Assembly: GCA_044450785.1 (NCBI GenBank)
Contig: JBIOJM010000005.1
Coordinates: forward strand, 9,730 to 73,729
Length of the DNA stretch: 64,000 nucleotides
Direction of reading: 5' to 3'
Source of the DNA: JBIOJM01 sp044450785
Lineage (GTDB): Bacteria; Planctomycetota; Planctomycetia; Isosphaerales; Isosphaeraceae
Part shown: positions 42,398 to 50,515 of the stretch, piece after piece
Layout: every line of letters starts with the position of its first letter
Position numbering within the stretch: the stretch's first letter is position 1
Made by a program: the position numbers and the translations under genes
Notes under the pieces: generated by a model
Database searches by the model: none
Told to the model about the DNA's origin: nothing
Seen by the model: the letters and a program-made list of their open reading frames with translations, nothing else

Positions 42398-44809
42398 CTA
42401 CAGCACGCCGTAGAACCGCCGATCGGCCGGGGCGATCCTCAAGACATCGCGGAGCACGGCGAAGATCGTCTCGTACCGCGCCCGGGCCGACTTCCACGGC
42501 CGTGCGAAGCAGTGGCCCAGGCCCTGCCGCGAGAAGTCGGCGGCGTCCCACATGTAGATGACATGCCCCCGTTCGAATAACTTCCGCGCGAGGAACGCAT
42601 CGGCGGCCGGGACCTGCACTTGCTCCATCCCGCCGATGTGAACGTGCGGTTTCTGGCCGCCTTCCGGCCCCTGCGAACCGTGGTAGGTGATCGACGCGTC
42701 GAACGGTCGCAGAAAGTCCTTGGCGCTGCCGCGCTCGCCCATCCGGCTGTCATCCATGACGATCAGGCTGCCGCCGTCGCGGACGAAGTCCTTCAGCCGG
42801 GCCATCGTCCTCGGCGGCGGTGTATTCACCGGCGCGATCACGAACATCGCCCGCGTCGCCGGGCTGAGCAAGTCTTCGTCATAAGAGTATGCCACGCGCG
42901 GCACCAGCCCGAGCCGCTGCACGGCGACGAGCAGAGTGTCGTAACTGCGGTCGAGCGGAACCGAGTCGGGCGTCCCGAGCACCGGCGGGAACGCGCAGGC
43001 GCCTCCCTGCCACAGGAACGTCACCTCGGTGATGGGGGCATTGGGCGACGGCCAGGCGTAGACCCGCCGGTGAAGGTTCTCCGACGCCGCCATCCCCATC
43101 CACGAGCCGGCGAGCGCGAGCACGATCGCCGGCAAGGCCAGGCCTGAGCCGACCAACTTGAGCCCGAGAAACCCGGCAATCAGGCCTGCGGCGACGGCCA
43201 GGCAGCGGATCGGCGCTTCGAAAGGGCTCGTCTCGCGGTTGAGCAGCCGGATGAGGTCCATCGCCAGCTTCTCGCGGTCGAGGCTGAAAACGGCAAACGA
43301 CGACCAGACCGTGCTGTCGGTGAACGCGGCGATCCGCCCGCGGCCGACCCGCACCGTCGCGGCCAGCACGGTCCTTCCGTGCTCCATCTCGGGGTGGGCA
43401 CCGTGACGGCCGAAGCAGCTCGAGCCGGCGTAGTCGTGTGGCTCGCGCCGGCATTCGTCCGCCGCGAGGACGGTCTCGGCGTTTCCGGAGATCTGGAGCG
43501 AGCACGAGGTCATGAACTGGAGGTGATCGACGTGCAGGGCACCGACATGCCGGCCGATCCGCGGCCCGAAGCAATCTACGAAGCCGCCCGTCAGGCCGTC
43601 GGAAACCGAGTCATACCGGAAGCGGATGCCGTACTGGGCCGAGAGAGCGTTGAGGTGTGTGCCCATGCCCAGCAGGTTGGTGTGGTCGCCGACCAGGAGC
43701 AGCCCGCCGCCCCGCCGCACGAAGCGGTCGATCGCCTTGAGCTCGGCTTCCGGCATCGGCTCCTCGGGCGTCTTGAGGATGAAGATGTCGTAGCCGGAGA
43801 ACAGCTCGTCGTCGTAGGCCCGCGACGTGTTGACGTCGACGGAGTACCACTTCCCCAGCCACTCGGCCAGCGAGGTGAAGCTATACGTCGGGAAATCGCC
43901 GTACCACTCGGTGTCGAGCTGCCGCGCCGTCGGTTCCCAGATGCCGCAGTACCGGTCGTCCACCAAGATCCGCCCGGTCTTCTCGGCGCCGGGCGGCGCG
44001 AACGTCGCCGCGAAGCCCGCCAAGCCGGCCAGCCCCGCGACCGTCACGCCGGCCCCGAGGATCGCCCATACCCTGGGCCGCGCCGGGGCCGGTTCCGATC
44101 TCGGCGCATCGCCGACGGCCCGCCCATGCACGGCACGATCGACCGCCAGCCCGGCCAGCACCAGGAATCCACCCGTGATCCAGGACGATGCGAACCAATC
44201 CAGCGCCGCCAGTCCCGTGACCCCCGCAAGGATATCATCGCACTCGGCGTAGACGGCCAGGAGTGCGACATACCGCAGCATACCGACCAGCAGCATGGCG
44301 GCCAGCCCGACGACCGTCGCGGCCGCCGCGCGGCGATGGCCGCGGATCAGCCAGAGCACGACCCAGGCGATCCCGAAGAGCAGGAGCGGCCGGACGGCGA
44401 GCTTCTCCATCGACGGAGCGATCGTGACCAGGCCATCGGGGTGGTCGAGCATCAGCAGGCCCTGCTCGGCCGTGGCGCGGTAGCCCAGCAGGTTGAGCGC
44501 ACCCGAGGCGATCGACGACGCGGCGCCGAACCAGGGAGCCCGCTCCTCCCATGCCGAGATCGCCCGATCGGCGGTGCAAACCACCGCCGCCAGCGTGATG
44601 AGCTCGGCCGCGGCCAGCGCGGCACGCTTCAGCATTCCCCGCCGCGCAATCGGCCAGGTCAGTGCCAGAAAGGCCAGTGCCGCCACGATCGAGCCGGAGA
44701 GCAAGGGGTATGCGACCCGGCGATCGAAGAAGATCGTCCAGCCGGAGACGACGAGCGCGGCCGCGAGGCAAAGCGCGATGGCGGGGGCCTTGATCGCTCG
44801 ATCGTGCAT
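42398..44809 (-). CDS. Membrane protein with GATase-like domains, paralogue of the next gene
   Basis: 803 residues from the ATG at 44809 (a GTG at 44863 is possible). The N-terminal third has about seven membrane helices. Residues about 330-540 and 640-790 look like glutamine-amidotransferase-like or DUF4350-type domains: YDIFILKTPEEPMPEAELKA, then RRGGGLLLVGDHTNLLGMGT, and later MFVIAPVNTPPP with RDGGSLIVMDDSRMGE. These are common in gliding or ABC-linked membrane proteins; no catalytic triad is obvious. The membrane part recalls exosortase-like proteins (VTIAPSMEKLAVRPLLLFG, then LLVGMLRYVALL) but lacks their Cys. The function is unknown. It lies 163 bases after its paralogue on the same strand. 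Confidence 0.7.
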   Translation of the reverse strand: MHDRAIKAPAIALCLAAALVVSGWTIFFDRRVAYPLLSGSIVAALAFLALTWPIARRGMLKRAALAAAELITLAAVVCTADRAISAWEERAPWFGAASSIASGALNLLGYRATAEQGLLMLDHPDGLVTIAPSMEKLAVRPLLLFGIAWVVLWLIRGHRRAAAATVVGLAAMLLVGMLRYVALLAVYAECDDILAGVTGLAALDWFASSWITGGFLVLAGLAVDRAVHGRAVGDAPRSEPAPARPRVWAILGAGVTVAGLAGLAGFAATFAPPGAEKTGRILVDDRYCGIWEPTARQLDTEWYGDFPTYSFTSLAEWLGKWYSVDVNTSRAYDDELFSGYDIFILKTPEEPMPEAELKAIDRFVRRGGGLLLVGDHTNLLGMGTHLNALSAQYGIRFRYDSVSDGLTGGFVDCFGPRIGRHVGALHVDHLQFMTSCSLQISGNAETVLAADECRREPHDYAGSSCFGRHGAHPEMEHGRTVLAATVRVGRGRIAAFTDSTVWSSFAVFSLDREKLAMDLIRLLNRETSPFEAPIRCLAVAAGLIAGFLGLKLVGSGLALPAIVLALAGSWMGMAASENLHRRVYAWPSPNAPITEVTFLWQGGACAFPPVLGTPDSVPLDRSYDTLLVAVQRLGLVPRVAYSYDEDLLSPATRAMFVIAPVNTPPPRTMARLKDFVRDGGSLIVMDDSRMGERGSAKDFLRPFDASITYHGSQGPEGGQKPHVHIGGMEQVQVPAADAFLARKLFERGHVIYMWDAADFSRQGLGHCFARPWKSARARYETIFAVLRDVLRIAPADRRFYGVL

Positions 44810-44972
44810 AGGCGTCTGAGATGCGACTCGCGGTCGGTCGAGGGGTGCGATGATGGTCGTCACGCCGTCACGGCCTTTCTCACGGAGTTCGTCTGGTCGG
44901 TGAAACCCACCGAGGGGTAAAGCTTTGCATCCGGTGAGTCTGAGCCACCCGACAAGACTTTTTTTCCGCGCG

Positions 44973-47945
44973 CTACTGCGGCTTGACGGGCGAGCGGAAC
45001 AGCGGCTGCACGGCATCAGGGTCGGCGCCGAGATAGCGCTGGAACAGGTCGTGGATCAGCGCGAGGTTGCCCAGCCAGTAGCCCGTCATGTCCTCGACGT
45101 TCATGTCGGAGAAGAACCGGGTGTCTGAGATCATGAGCAGCCCTCCCTTCCCCTCGCGGCGGAACAGCGTGACCGCGTCATCGCCGTGCCGGTAGATGAC
45201 CTCGACGCCGGGAATATCGGCCGGGTTTCCCCGTTCGCTGGTGACGATCGGCCAGGCGTCGAGGAACCTCGGGCGCGTCTCGCGCTCGCGGCGGCTCGCG
45301 CTCGGATCAGCCGATGAAACCGTCCCCAACGGCCTGGGCAAGAGCGCCAGGCCGTGCGCGTCGAGCAGGCGGCGCGCGCCGGCTGAATCGGGCTGGCCGG
45401 CGGTCAGGATGACGACCGCCCCACGCCGTTCGGCGTTCAAGAGGTCCTTCACTTCCGCCGCAGTGAACGACCGCTGCGGCGCGACGAAGGCGACGCCTTT
45501 GGCTCGCGCGATAGCCGTGGGGTCCCAATCCTCCAGCTCGGTGACGCGAAAGCCCGCGCGCAGTAGGTTGGTGTAGAGCGGCCCGATCGGATTGACCCGG
45601 GCGTTGTAGTGGCCGCTGGCGGGCAGGTGCGACCGATCGAACAGGACCATGTCGTCGGCGATCGTCACCCGCGCCTCGCGGTGCGGTAGGCCAAGGCACC
45701 AGGGGACCGCGAGCCCGAGCAGCAGGCCGACGGCGATGACGGCCGCCTGGCGCGTGCCGCCCCGGGAGAGCCAGAGCCAGGCGATCGTCGCCAGCAGGCC
45801 GAGTGCCGCGGCGGCCCGGACCGGCGGCCGATCGGTCCAACCCGCCGGCCGCGACAGCCATGCCAACATCGGGCCGACCACGGCGGGGTAATGGGAGCTC
45901 ACGCCCTGGAAGGCCGACGTGTCACCCCAGACGACGACGCGGCCCCGGCCGTACGTGGCGGTCGCCACCAAGACGACATCGCCGAGCCGCTCGCCCGGGT
46001 CGTAGTGATAGTTGCCCAGGTAGCTGCCCATGACGTTCTCGCGGACGCCGTTGTCGGAAAAGCCGTAGCGGCCCACAAGCAGCGGCCGGGCCGATCCGGA
46101 CAATTCCAGCGAGGCGCCGACGGCGACCCCGGGATTCTCGTCGTCCCAGCCGCAGGCGACGGCATCGGCCGCGGCGGCCTGGCACCCGCGCCAGTTCTCG
46201 CGCGCCTTGTAGGCCGAGTCGAACCGGAACTGGATGCCCAGCGGGCCGAGCAGGCTGTTGAACCCGCGCATCAGGCCGAAGACGTCGGTATGGTCGCCCA
46301 GCACCAGCAGGCTCCCGCCGCGCGCCACGAAGTCGTAGATCGTCCGGCGCTCGCGTTCGTCCCAGACCTTGGGCGAGTTAATCAACACGAGGATCTGTGT
46401 CTTCACCAGGTCGGCCGGCTCGATGGTATCCGGCGGGGGCGCGTCCTTCGCGGGCGCGCCGGCCTTCGCCGGCGCGGCGACCCGGGAGAGGGGGGTGGCC
46501 CGGGAGGGCGAGTCGGCATGGGAGGGCGAGGCTCCGGCCGAGCCTTCCTTCGACCTCGGTTCAGCCTTGGATTGCGAGCCGGCCCGGGCGGGCGCGGCTC
46601 CGTCCGCACCGTCATTTGACCTCGGTTCAGCCTTGGATCGCGAGCCGGCCCGGGCGGGCGCGGTTCGGTCCGCGCCGTCCTTCGACGTCGGTTCGGCCTT
46701 GAATTGCAAGCTGGCCCGGGATACCGGGGCTCCGCTCGAGCCGTTCTTCGCGGTCGATGCGGCCTTCGCGGTCGTGGCCCCCATGGGCTGCGGCGCCGCG
46801 TTCGACTGAGTATTCGCCGCCTTATCGATGACGTCGAAATCGTACCCCTCGGCGCGGGAATAGACGGGCCACGTGCCGAACATCCCGCCGCTGAAGGCGC
46901 CGAACCGGCCGTAGACCGGCCGGTCCCAGTCGAGCCCACCGTTGTTGTAGACGCGCACCGATCGCCCGGCCGCCGGTTGGATATAAGCCGTGCCGACGAG
47001 GCATACGCCGGCCAGCGCCGCCGCGATGCCAGCGCCGATGACTTGGGGAGCAGCCGCCCCCGGCCGGCTCTCCTGGCTTTGTAGGGCAGCCGCCCCCGGC
47101 TGCCTTCGGCCGGCGACCCCGATGAATCCCGCGACGCCCAGCCAGAACAGCCCGTGATACGCCCCGCGGGAGAAGGCGGCGATCGGCCCCGCCGCGACCT
47201 CGGGCGTCACGGCGGGCAGCACGGCGAACCAGGCCAGCGGGATGACGATGGCCGCGATGGCGCGTCCGATCCCCCCGGCCCGCCGCCAGGCCCAGAGCAG
47301 GTACAGCACGGCCAGGCCGGCCGTCGGGCCGCCAAGGGCGGTGTTGCTCGGATGGGTGTCGAATCCGCGGGCATTGTTGATGTAACGACTACCGGCCCAG
47401 GCGACCGTCTCCGCGCCCCAACCGCCCTGCGGCACCAGGTCAACCGCGAACCGGATTGCGACATAGCTGAGGCACGCCGCGACCAGGCCCGCCGGCAACC
47501 AGGCGCCGGCTGAGCACGGCCCCAATCCCATATCGATCGCCGCCAGCGCGACAACGAACCCGACCAGCGCGATCGGCACCGAAGGGGCCCGTGCCACGAT
47601 GGCCACCGCCGCGACCACGCCCGCCAAACCCGCGAAGCGCCGGCGAAGACTGCTCGTGCTGGTCGATCGCTGAAAATCCGGGGACGGCGACGCTCTGTTG
47701 GAGCCATTCCGCGGTACGCGGACACCGCCCGCGCCGTTGTGCGTCTCGGGAGCCGCGACCTGGCCCCCGCGGGTCCACCGGGTCGCCGCGATCACCGCCA
47801 GAACGGCGAAGGCGGTCGCACGCCGAAGCGTGAACGAGAGCGGCCCAAGCTGGCCGTCGAGGAACAGCAATGAGAACAAACTGGCAGCGATCACCGCCGG
47901 CAAGCGCGCCCCATAGTCGCCGAGAATGGATCGCGAGCGGATCAT
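44973..47945 (-). CDS. Membrane protein with GATase-like domains and repeat-derived linker
   Basis: 990 residues; GGAGAGG just before the ATG at 47945 fixes the start, though the frame extends to 48035. The N-terminal half contains about eight membrane helices. A Gly/Ala-rich stretch (AALQSQESRPGAAA) and a linker of 22-residue repeats (APARAGSRSKAEPRSNDGAD) separate it from a GATase-like domain (TQILVLINSPKVWDERERR, then RGGSLLVLGDHTDVFGLM) and a second one near the C terminus (VAFVAPQRSFTAAEVKDLLN). The domain order matches the following gene, so the pair arose by duplication and may form a complex. Confidence 0.7.
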   Translation of the reverse strand: MIRSRSILGDYGARLPAVIAASLFSLLFLDGQLGPLSFTLRRATAFAVLAVIAATRWTRGGQVAAPETHNGAGGVRVPRNGSNRASPSPDFQRSTSTSSLRRRFAGLAGVVAAVAIVARAPSVPIALVGFVVALAAIDMGLGPCSAGAWLPAGLVAACLSYVAIRFAVDLVPQGGWGAETVAWAGSRYINNARGFDTHPSNTALGGPTAGLAVLYLLWAWRRAGGIGRAIAAIVIPLAWFAVLPAVTPEVAAGPIAAFSRGAYHGLFWLGVAGFIGVAGRRQPGAAALQSQESRPGAAAPQVIGAGIAAALAGVCLVGTAYIQPAAGRSVRVYNNGGLDWDRPVYGRFGAFSGGMFGTWPVYSRAEGYDFDVIDKAANTQSNAAPQPMGATTAKAASTAKNGSSGAPVSRASLQFKAEPTSKDGADRTAPARAGSRSKAEPRSNDGADGAAPARAGSQSKAEPRSKEGSAGASPSHADSPSRATPLSRVAAPAKAGAPAKDAPPPDTIEPADLVKTQILVLINSPKVWDERERRTIYDFVARGGSLLVLGDHTDVFGLMRGFNSLLGPLGIQFRFDSAYKARENWRGCQAAAADAVACGWDDENPGVAVGASLELSGSARPLLVGRYGFSDNGVRENVMGSYLGNYHYDPGERLGDVVLVATATYGRGRVVVWGDTSAFQGVSSHYPAVVGPMLAWLSRPAGWTDRPPVRAAAALGLLATIAWLWLSRGGTRQAAVIAVGLLLGLAVPWCLGLPHREARVTIADDMVLFDRSHLPASGHYNARVNPIGPLYTNLLRAGFRVTELEDWDPTAIARAKGVAFVAPQRSFTAAEVKDLLNAERRGAVVILTAGQPDSAGARRLLDAHGLALLPRPLGTVSSADPSASRRERETRPRFLDAWPIVTSERGNPADIPGVEVIYRHGDDAVTLFRREGKGGLLMISDTRFFSDMNVEDMTGYWLGNLALIHDLFQRYLGADPDAVQPLFRSPVKPQ
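46555..46740 (-). repeat. 66-base tandem repeats in a coding linker
   Basis: Units at 46555-46620 and 46621-46686, and a diverged partial third copy, encode a 22-residue Ala/Lys/Glu-rich repeat. Just before them, at 46527-46553, lies GGGAGGGCGAGGCTCCGGCC, a motif I recognise as common in planctomycete intergenic repeats. Confidence 0.8.
47050..47106 (-). repeat. Palindromic repeat pair inside a coding region
   Basis: Two GC-rich palindromes (CAGCCGCCCCCGGCCGGCT near 47051 and GGCAGCCGCCCCCGGCTGCC near 47085) encode PGAAALQSQESRPGAAAP in the membrane protein. A similar palindrome lies between genes at 62937-62956. Confidence 0.7.
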
Positions 47946-48059
47946 GACCTCTCCGTACGTGATATCCCCGCAAGGGTTCTGCAAAGGGGGCGCTATAGCA
48001 GGCGACAGAGTCGAGCCGGATGAATTGCGCGTCACGGCAGATCGTGCAACACCCGTCAG

Positions 48060-49295
48060 TCAAGTACTGCGGGCGGCACGGCGTCGGGTAGTGGGAGCGC
48101 GTGGCCTTCCGCCCTCGGCTGGTGCCGGCCGCCTCACGGCGATGCCGGAAACCTGCTCGAGCATCTTCAGTTGGGCTGGTGTGAGCACGCTCCAAACCTC
48201 CCAATCAGCTTCCGCGAGCAGATATCGCTCCGCCTCGACGGCAAGGCGGCCCCTATCGCGGCCCCGTGCGTCCAACTCGCCAGCTTCGGTTCGTCCCCGT
48301 ATTCCGAACAGGAGAGCCTCATCCCTGATAGCCTCCCAGCGGATGAGCCCTTCCAAGATCAACCCGCGTTGGGTTTGCGATAGTTTCAGCACCTGGGCAA
48401 GCTTCGGATCCGACAGAGCGAGCGGCCCCATGCTCCTCCAGTAGATCCCAAGGAACGACTCGGCCTGAAGCGGCGTCAAGACGCCGTCCAGAACGAGCGC
48501 CTCGGAATGAGCAATAAAGCTATTTCGTAGTTTGTCCCACACGGCGAACCAATCCGCGGCGTCCCAGTCCGAGTTGGGGTAGCGGTCCGCGATGAGGTTT
48601 CGAGACTGCCAGGCCGATAAGATGTCGCGATTCAACCGGTCAAGCTGATGGGTAAGCCCGACTTGCTCGGACGAGAGCTTGACCGGAGTCTTTGTGTGGT
48701 CGGCCAGGATCGCAAAAAGATGCGACAATGGACCGTGGTCAAGAGCCCGTCGCTCCTGCTCCATCTCCAGCGTGAATCGGTCCATCGAGTCGACCGGAAT
48801 GCAGCCCGATATGCGGTACAGGCCGTACCTGCCGGTAAGGAGGTGACTGGGTCTACGCCGGAGTTTCTGCCGGAAACGGCTAGCCTGCTTGGGCGTGAGG
48901 ACCGCCTCCAGAACCATGGCCTCGGCATGCGCAATCAAAGCCTGTCGCACGCGCTTTCCTGCCTCACCGAGCCGTTCGGCTAGCTCCGTCTGGGAGGGCG
49001 GTCTGGACTCGCCCTGGCCGCGGACCAGTGCGGATTTTAGAACTGCTCGCACAAGCTTGTCGAGGCGCCGAGCGTAAGAAATCTGTTGCTCCGTGAGTCC
49101 GAGGGAATCCTTTGCCTGGTCGCCGCCCAGCAACTCGAACACCTCAGAGGCGGGTGTATTCTCGAGTCGAGTTGCTTCCGCACGTATCCTCGCTAGTAGC
49201 CCGGCGTCCGATGCGGCAACTGCCGCGTAACTGACGGTCCAGGGGGCCGGCCCGAAAAGGCAGACAAGCATGGTAAGGTTGAGGCAATTGCTCAT
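48060..49295 (-). CDS. Exported helical protein, unknown function
   Basis: 411 residues with an N-terminal signal-like segment (NLTMLVCLFGPAPWTVSYAA). A perfect AAGGAGG lies six bases before the ATG at 49295. The mature part is mainly helical with three related segments: LLGGDQAKDSLGLTEQQISY, LADHTKTPVKLSSEQVGLTH and LSDPKLAQVLKLSQTQRGLI. Each is followed by a helix and an LTPxQ motif (EAVLTPKQASRF, DGVLTPLQAESF, WSVLTPAQLKML). This internal threefold repeat resembles the Spy/LTxxQ pattern of periplasmic helical proteins, which would suggest a chaperone-like or stress role; that link is an inference. It lies downstream of the Cys-Ser repeat gene on the same strand. Confidence 0.7.
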   Translation of the reverse strand: MSNCLNLTMLVCLFGPAPWTVSYAAVAASDAGLLARIRAEATRLENTPASEVFELLGGDQAKDSLGLTEQQISYARRLDKLVRAVLKSALVRGQGESRPPSQTELAERLGEAGKRVRQALIAHAEAMVLEAVLTPKQASRFRQKLRRRPSHLLTGRYGLYRISGCIPVDSMDRFTLEMEQERRALDHGPLSHLFAILADHTKTPVKLSSEQVGLTHQLDRLNRDILSAWQSRNLIADRYPNSDWDAADWFAVWDKLRNSFIAHSEALVLDGVLTPLQAESFLGIYWRSMGPLALSDPKLAQVLKLSQTQRGLILEGLIRWEAIRDEALLFGIRGRTEAGELDARGRDRGRLAVEAERYLLAEADWEVWSVLTPAQLKMLEQVSGIAVRRPAPAEGGRPRAPTTRRRAARST

Positions 49296-49391
49296 AAACG
49301 ACCTCCTTAAACGAGAACAACGCCTGTTGATGTGATGTATGTCCCGGACGGCTCCTGCCGTCCGGGAACCGCGTCGAGGGCGAGCGTCAAA

Positions 49392-50438
49392 TCATTGACT
49401 CTTGCATAGGCCGTTCGTTACCACACCGGCCAAGCTGCTGCAGGTGCCCGTGGCCCCTTGCTGAACACTGCAATTTGTGCCCCCGTTGATTGCAGTACAC
49501 GTGCTAACGTTGTTATTGTCGATACTGACCGAGCAGAAGTTGTTCGCGTTGGCCGTGACAGTCACAGAGCAAAACTGATTAGCGTTGTTGCTGCTGGTGC
49601 TGCACGTGCCGCCTCCACCGTTTGGCTTAGTGTTGGTCTGCACGGAACAGGTAGCCGCGTTATCGGTAGTCCCGTTGCCGTTCTGAATGGTTGAACACGT
49701 GCCTCCCTGTCCATCCGGTGCGGCATTGCTCCCGGAACTGCATGTCGCGTTTGAGAAGGGGCTCGCTACTGAACAGAAATTCGTCGCAGGAGTGTTCGGG
49801 CCTTGAAATGCCGAGCATTGGGCGCCGGCCCCGACGGAATTCGCGGCAGAGCAGGTAACTGCCGTGTTGCCTGCCCCGGACGCTCCACCTTGAGCAGAAC
49901 ACACAGTCGTGGCGTTATTCGGGCTGCCGCTTCCCGCGGAACAATTCCCGTTTCCGCCGTTCGCAGCGCTGCCAGTCGACGAACAAGCTTGGGTTTGGGC
50001 GCCTGTCGGATTCGGGGGCGGAGTCCAGCTAACCGAACACTGCCCCGAATTCGCTGGCGGCCCGGAGAACGTGGAGCACTGCTTGTTTGACTGGCCATTT
50101 TGCGTGACCGACAGACAAGTTCCCGTCCCGCCTGTGGAGACTACGGGGTAAAGCTGAACCAAGCTCGTCAAGACACCTTTTACCCTCCCTGGCCCGGGCT
50201 TGAACGTACCCGGCAGCACGCGTGGGGCCGGTGCGGAACCGCCCCATTTTTCCAGGGTCGGTCCTGTGCTCGAGTACGTTGCCCGGACTGCTGGGGCTCC
50301 CTGGGAGAAGAACAGCCGGGATTGCGATTCATTGGGATCCCAGCCTGGGTCGGCGCTTCCTGTACGGCTGGAGACAACCAACGCGGTGGCCATTCCCACG
50401 GTCACCAATGAGAGACAGAGCTCGCGCAAACTGATCAT
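49392..50438 (-). CDS. Exported Cys-Ser repeat protein, undescribed
   Basis: 348 residues, start fixed by GAGGAGG just before the ATG at 50438. Residues 1-29 form a signal peptide (LVTVGMATALVVSSRTGSA). From about residue 106 to the end it consists of short irregular repeats in which Cys is nearly always followed by Ser (QCSTFSG, NCSAGSG, VCSAQGG, TCSAANS, FCSVASP, TCSTIQN and so on), about 19 Cys at intervals of roughly 10-15 residues, rich in Asn, Gly, Thr and Ser. No family was recognised. It could be a disulfide-crosslinked or metal-binding surface filament or coat protein. It is next to another exported protein. Confidence 0.8.
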   Translation of the reverse strand: MISLRELCLSLVTVGMATALVVSSRTGSADPGWDPNESQSRLFFSQGAPAVRATYSSTGPTLEKWGGSAPAPRVLPGTFKPGPGRVKGVLTSLVQLYPVVSTGGTGTCLSVTQNGQSNKQCSTFSGPPANSGQCSVSWTPPPNPTGAQTQACSSTGSAANGGNGNCSAGSGSPNNATTVCSAQGGASGAGNTAVTCSAANSVGAGAQCSAFQGPNTPATNFCSVASPFSNATCSSGSNAAPDGQGGTCSTIQNGNGTTDNAATCSVQTNTKPNGGGGTCSTSSNNANQFCSVTVTANANNFCSVSIDNNNVSTCTAINGGTNCSVQQGATGTCSSLAGVVTNGLCKSQ

Positions 50439-50515
50439 GATCGACCTCCTCAGTTGACAATCATCGGTGTTCGGTGAACCGGACCGGCCGACGCGACCGG
50501 ACCGGCCGAAAGAGG

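Noticed and set aside
42240..42411. Possible gene remnant (short plus frames)
   Set aside because: No recognisable family, no ribosome binding site, and several frames are equally open.
42398..44809. Call as a true exosortase
   Set aside because: The catalytic Cys is not present and the fold similarity is by eye only; kept as an inference in the findings.
43379..44920. Plus-strand frame of 513 codons
   Set aside because: Antisense to the membrane/GATase-like gene and rich in Arg/Gly/Gln without motif.
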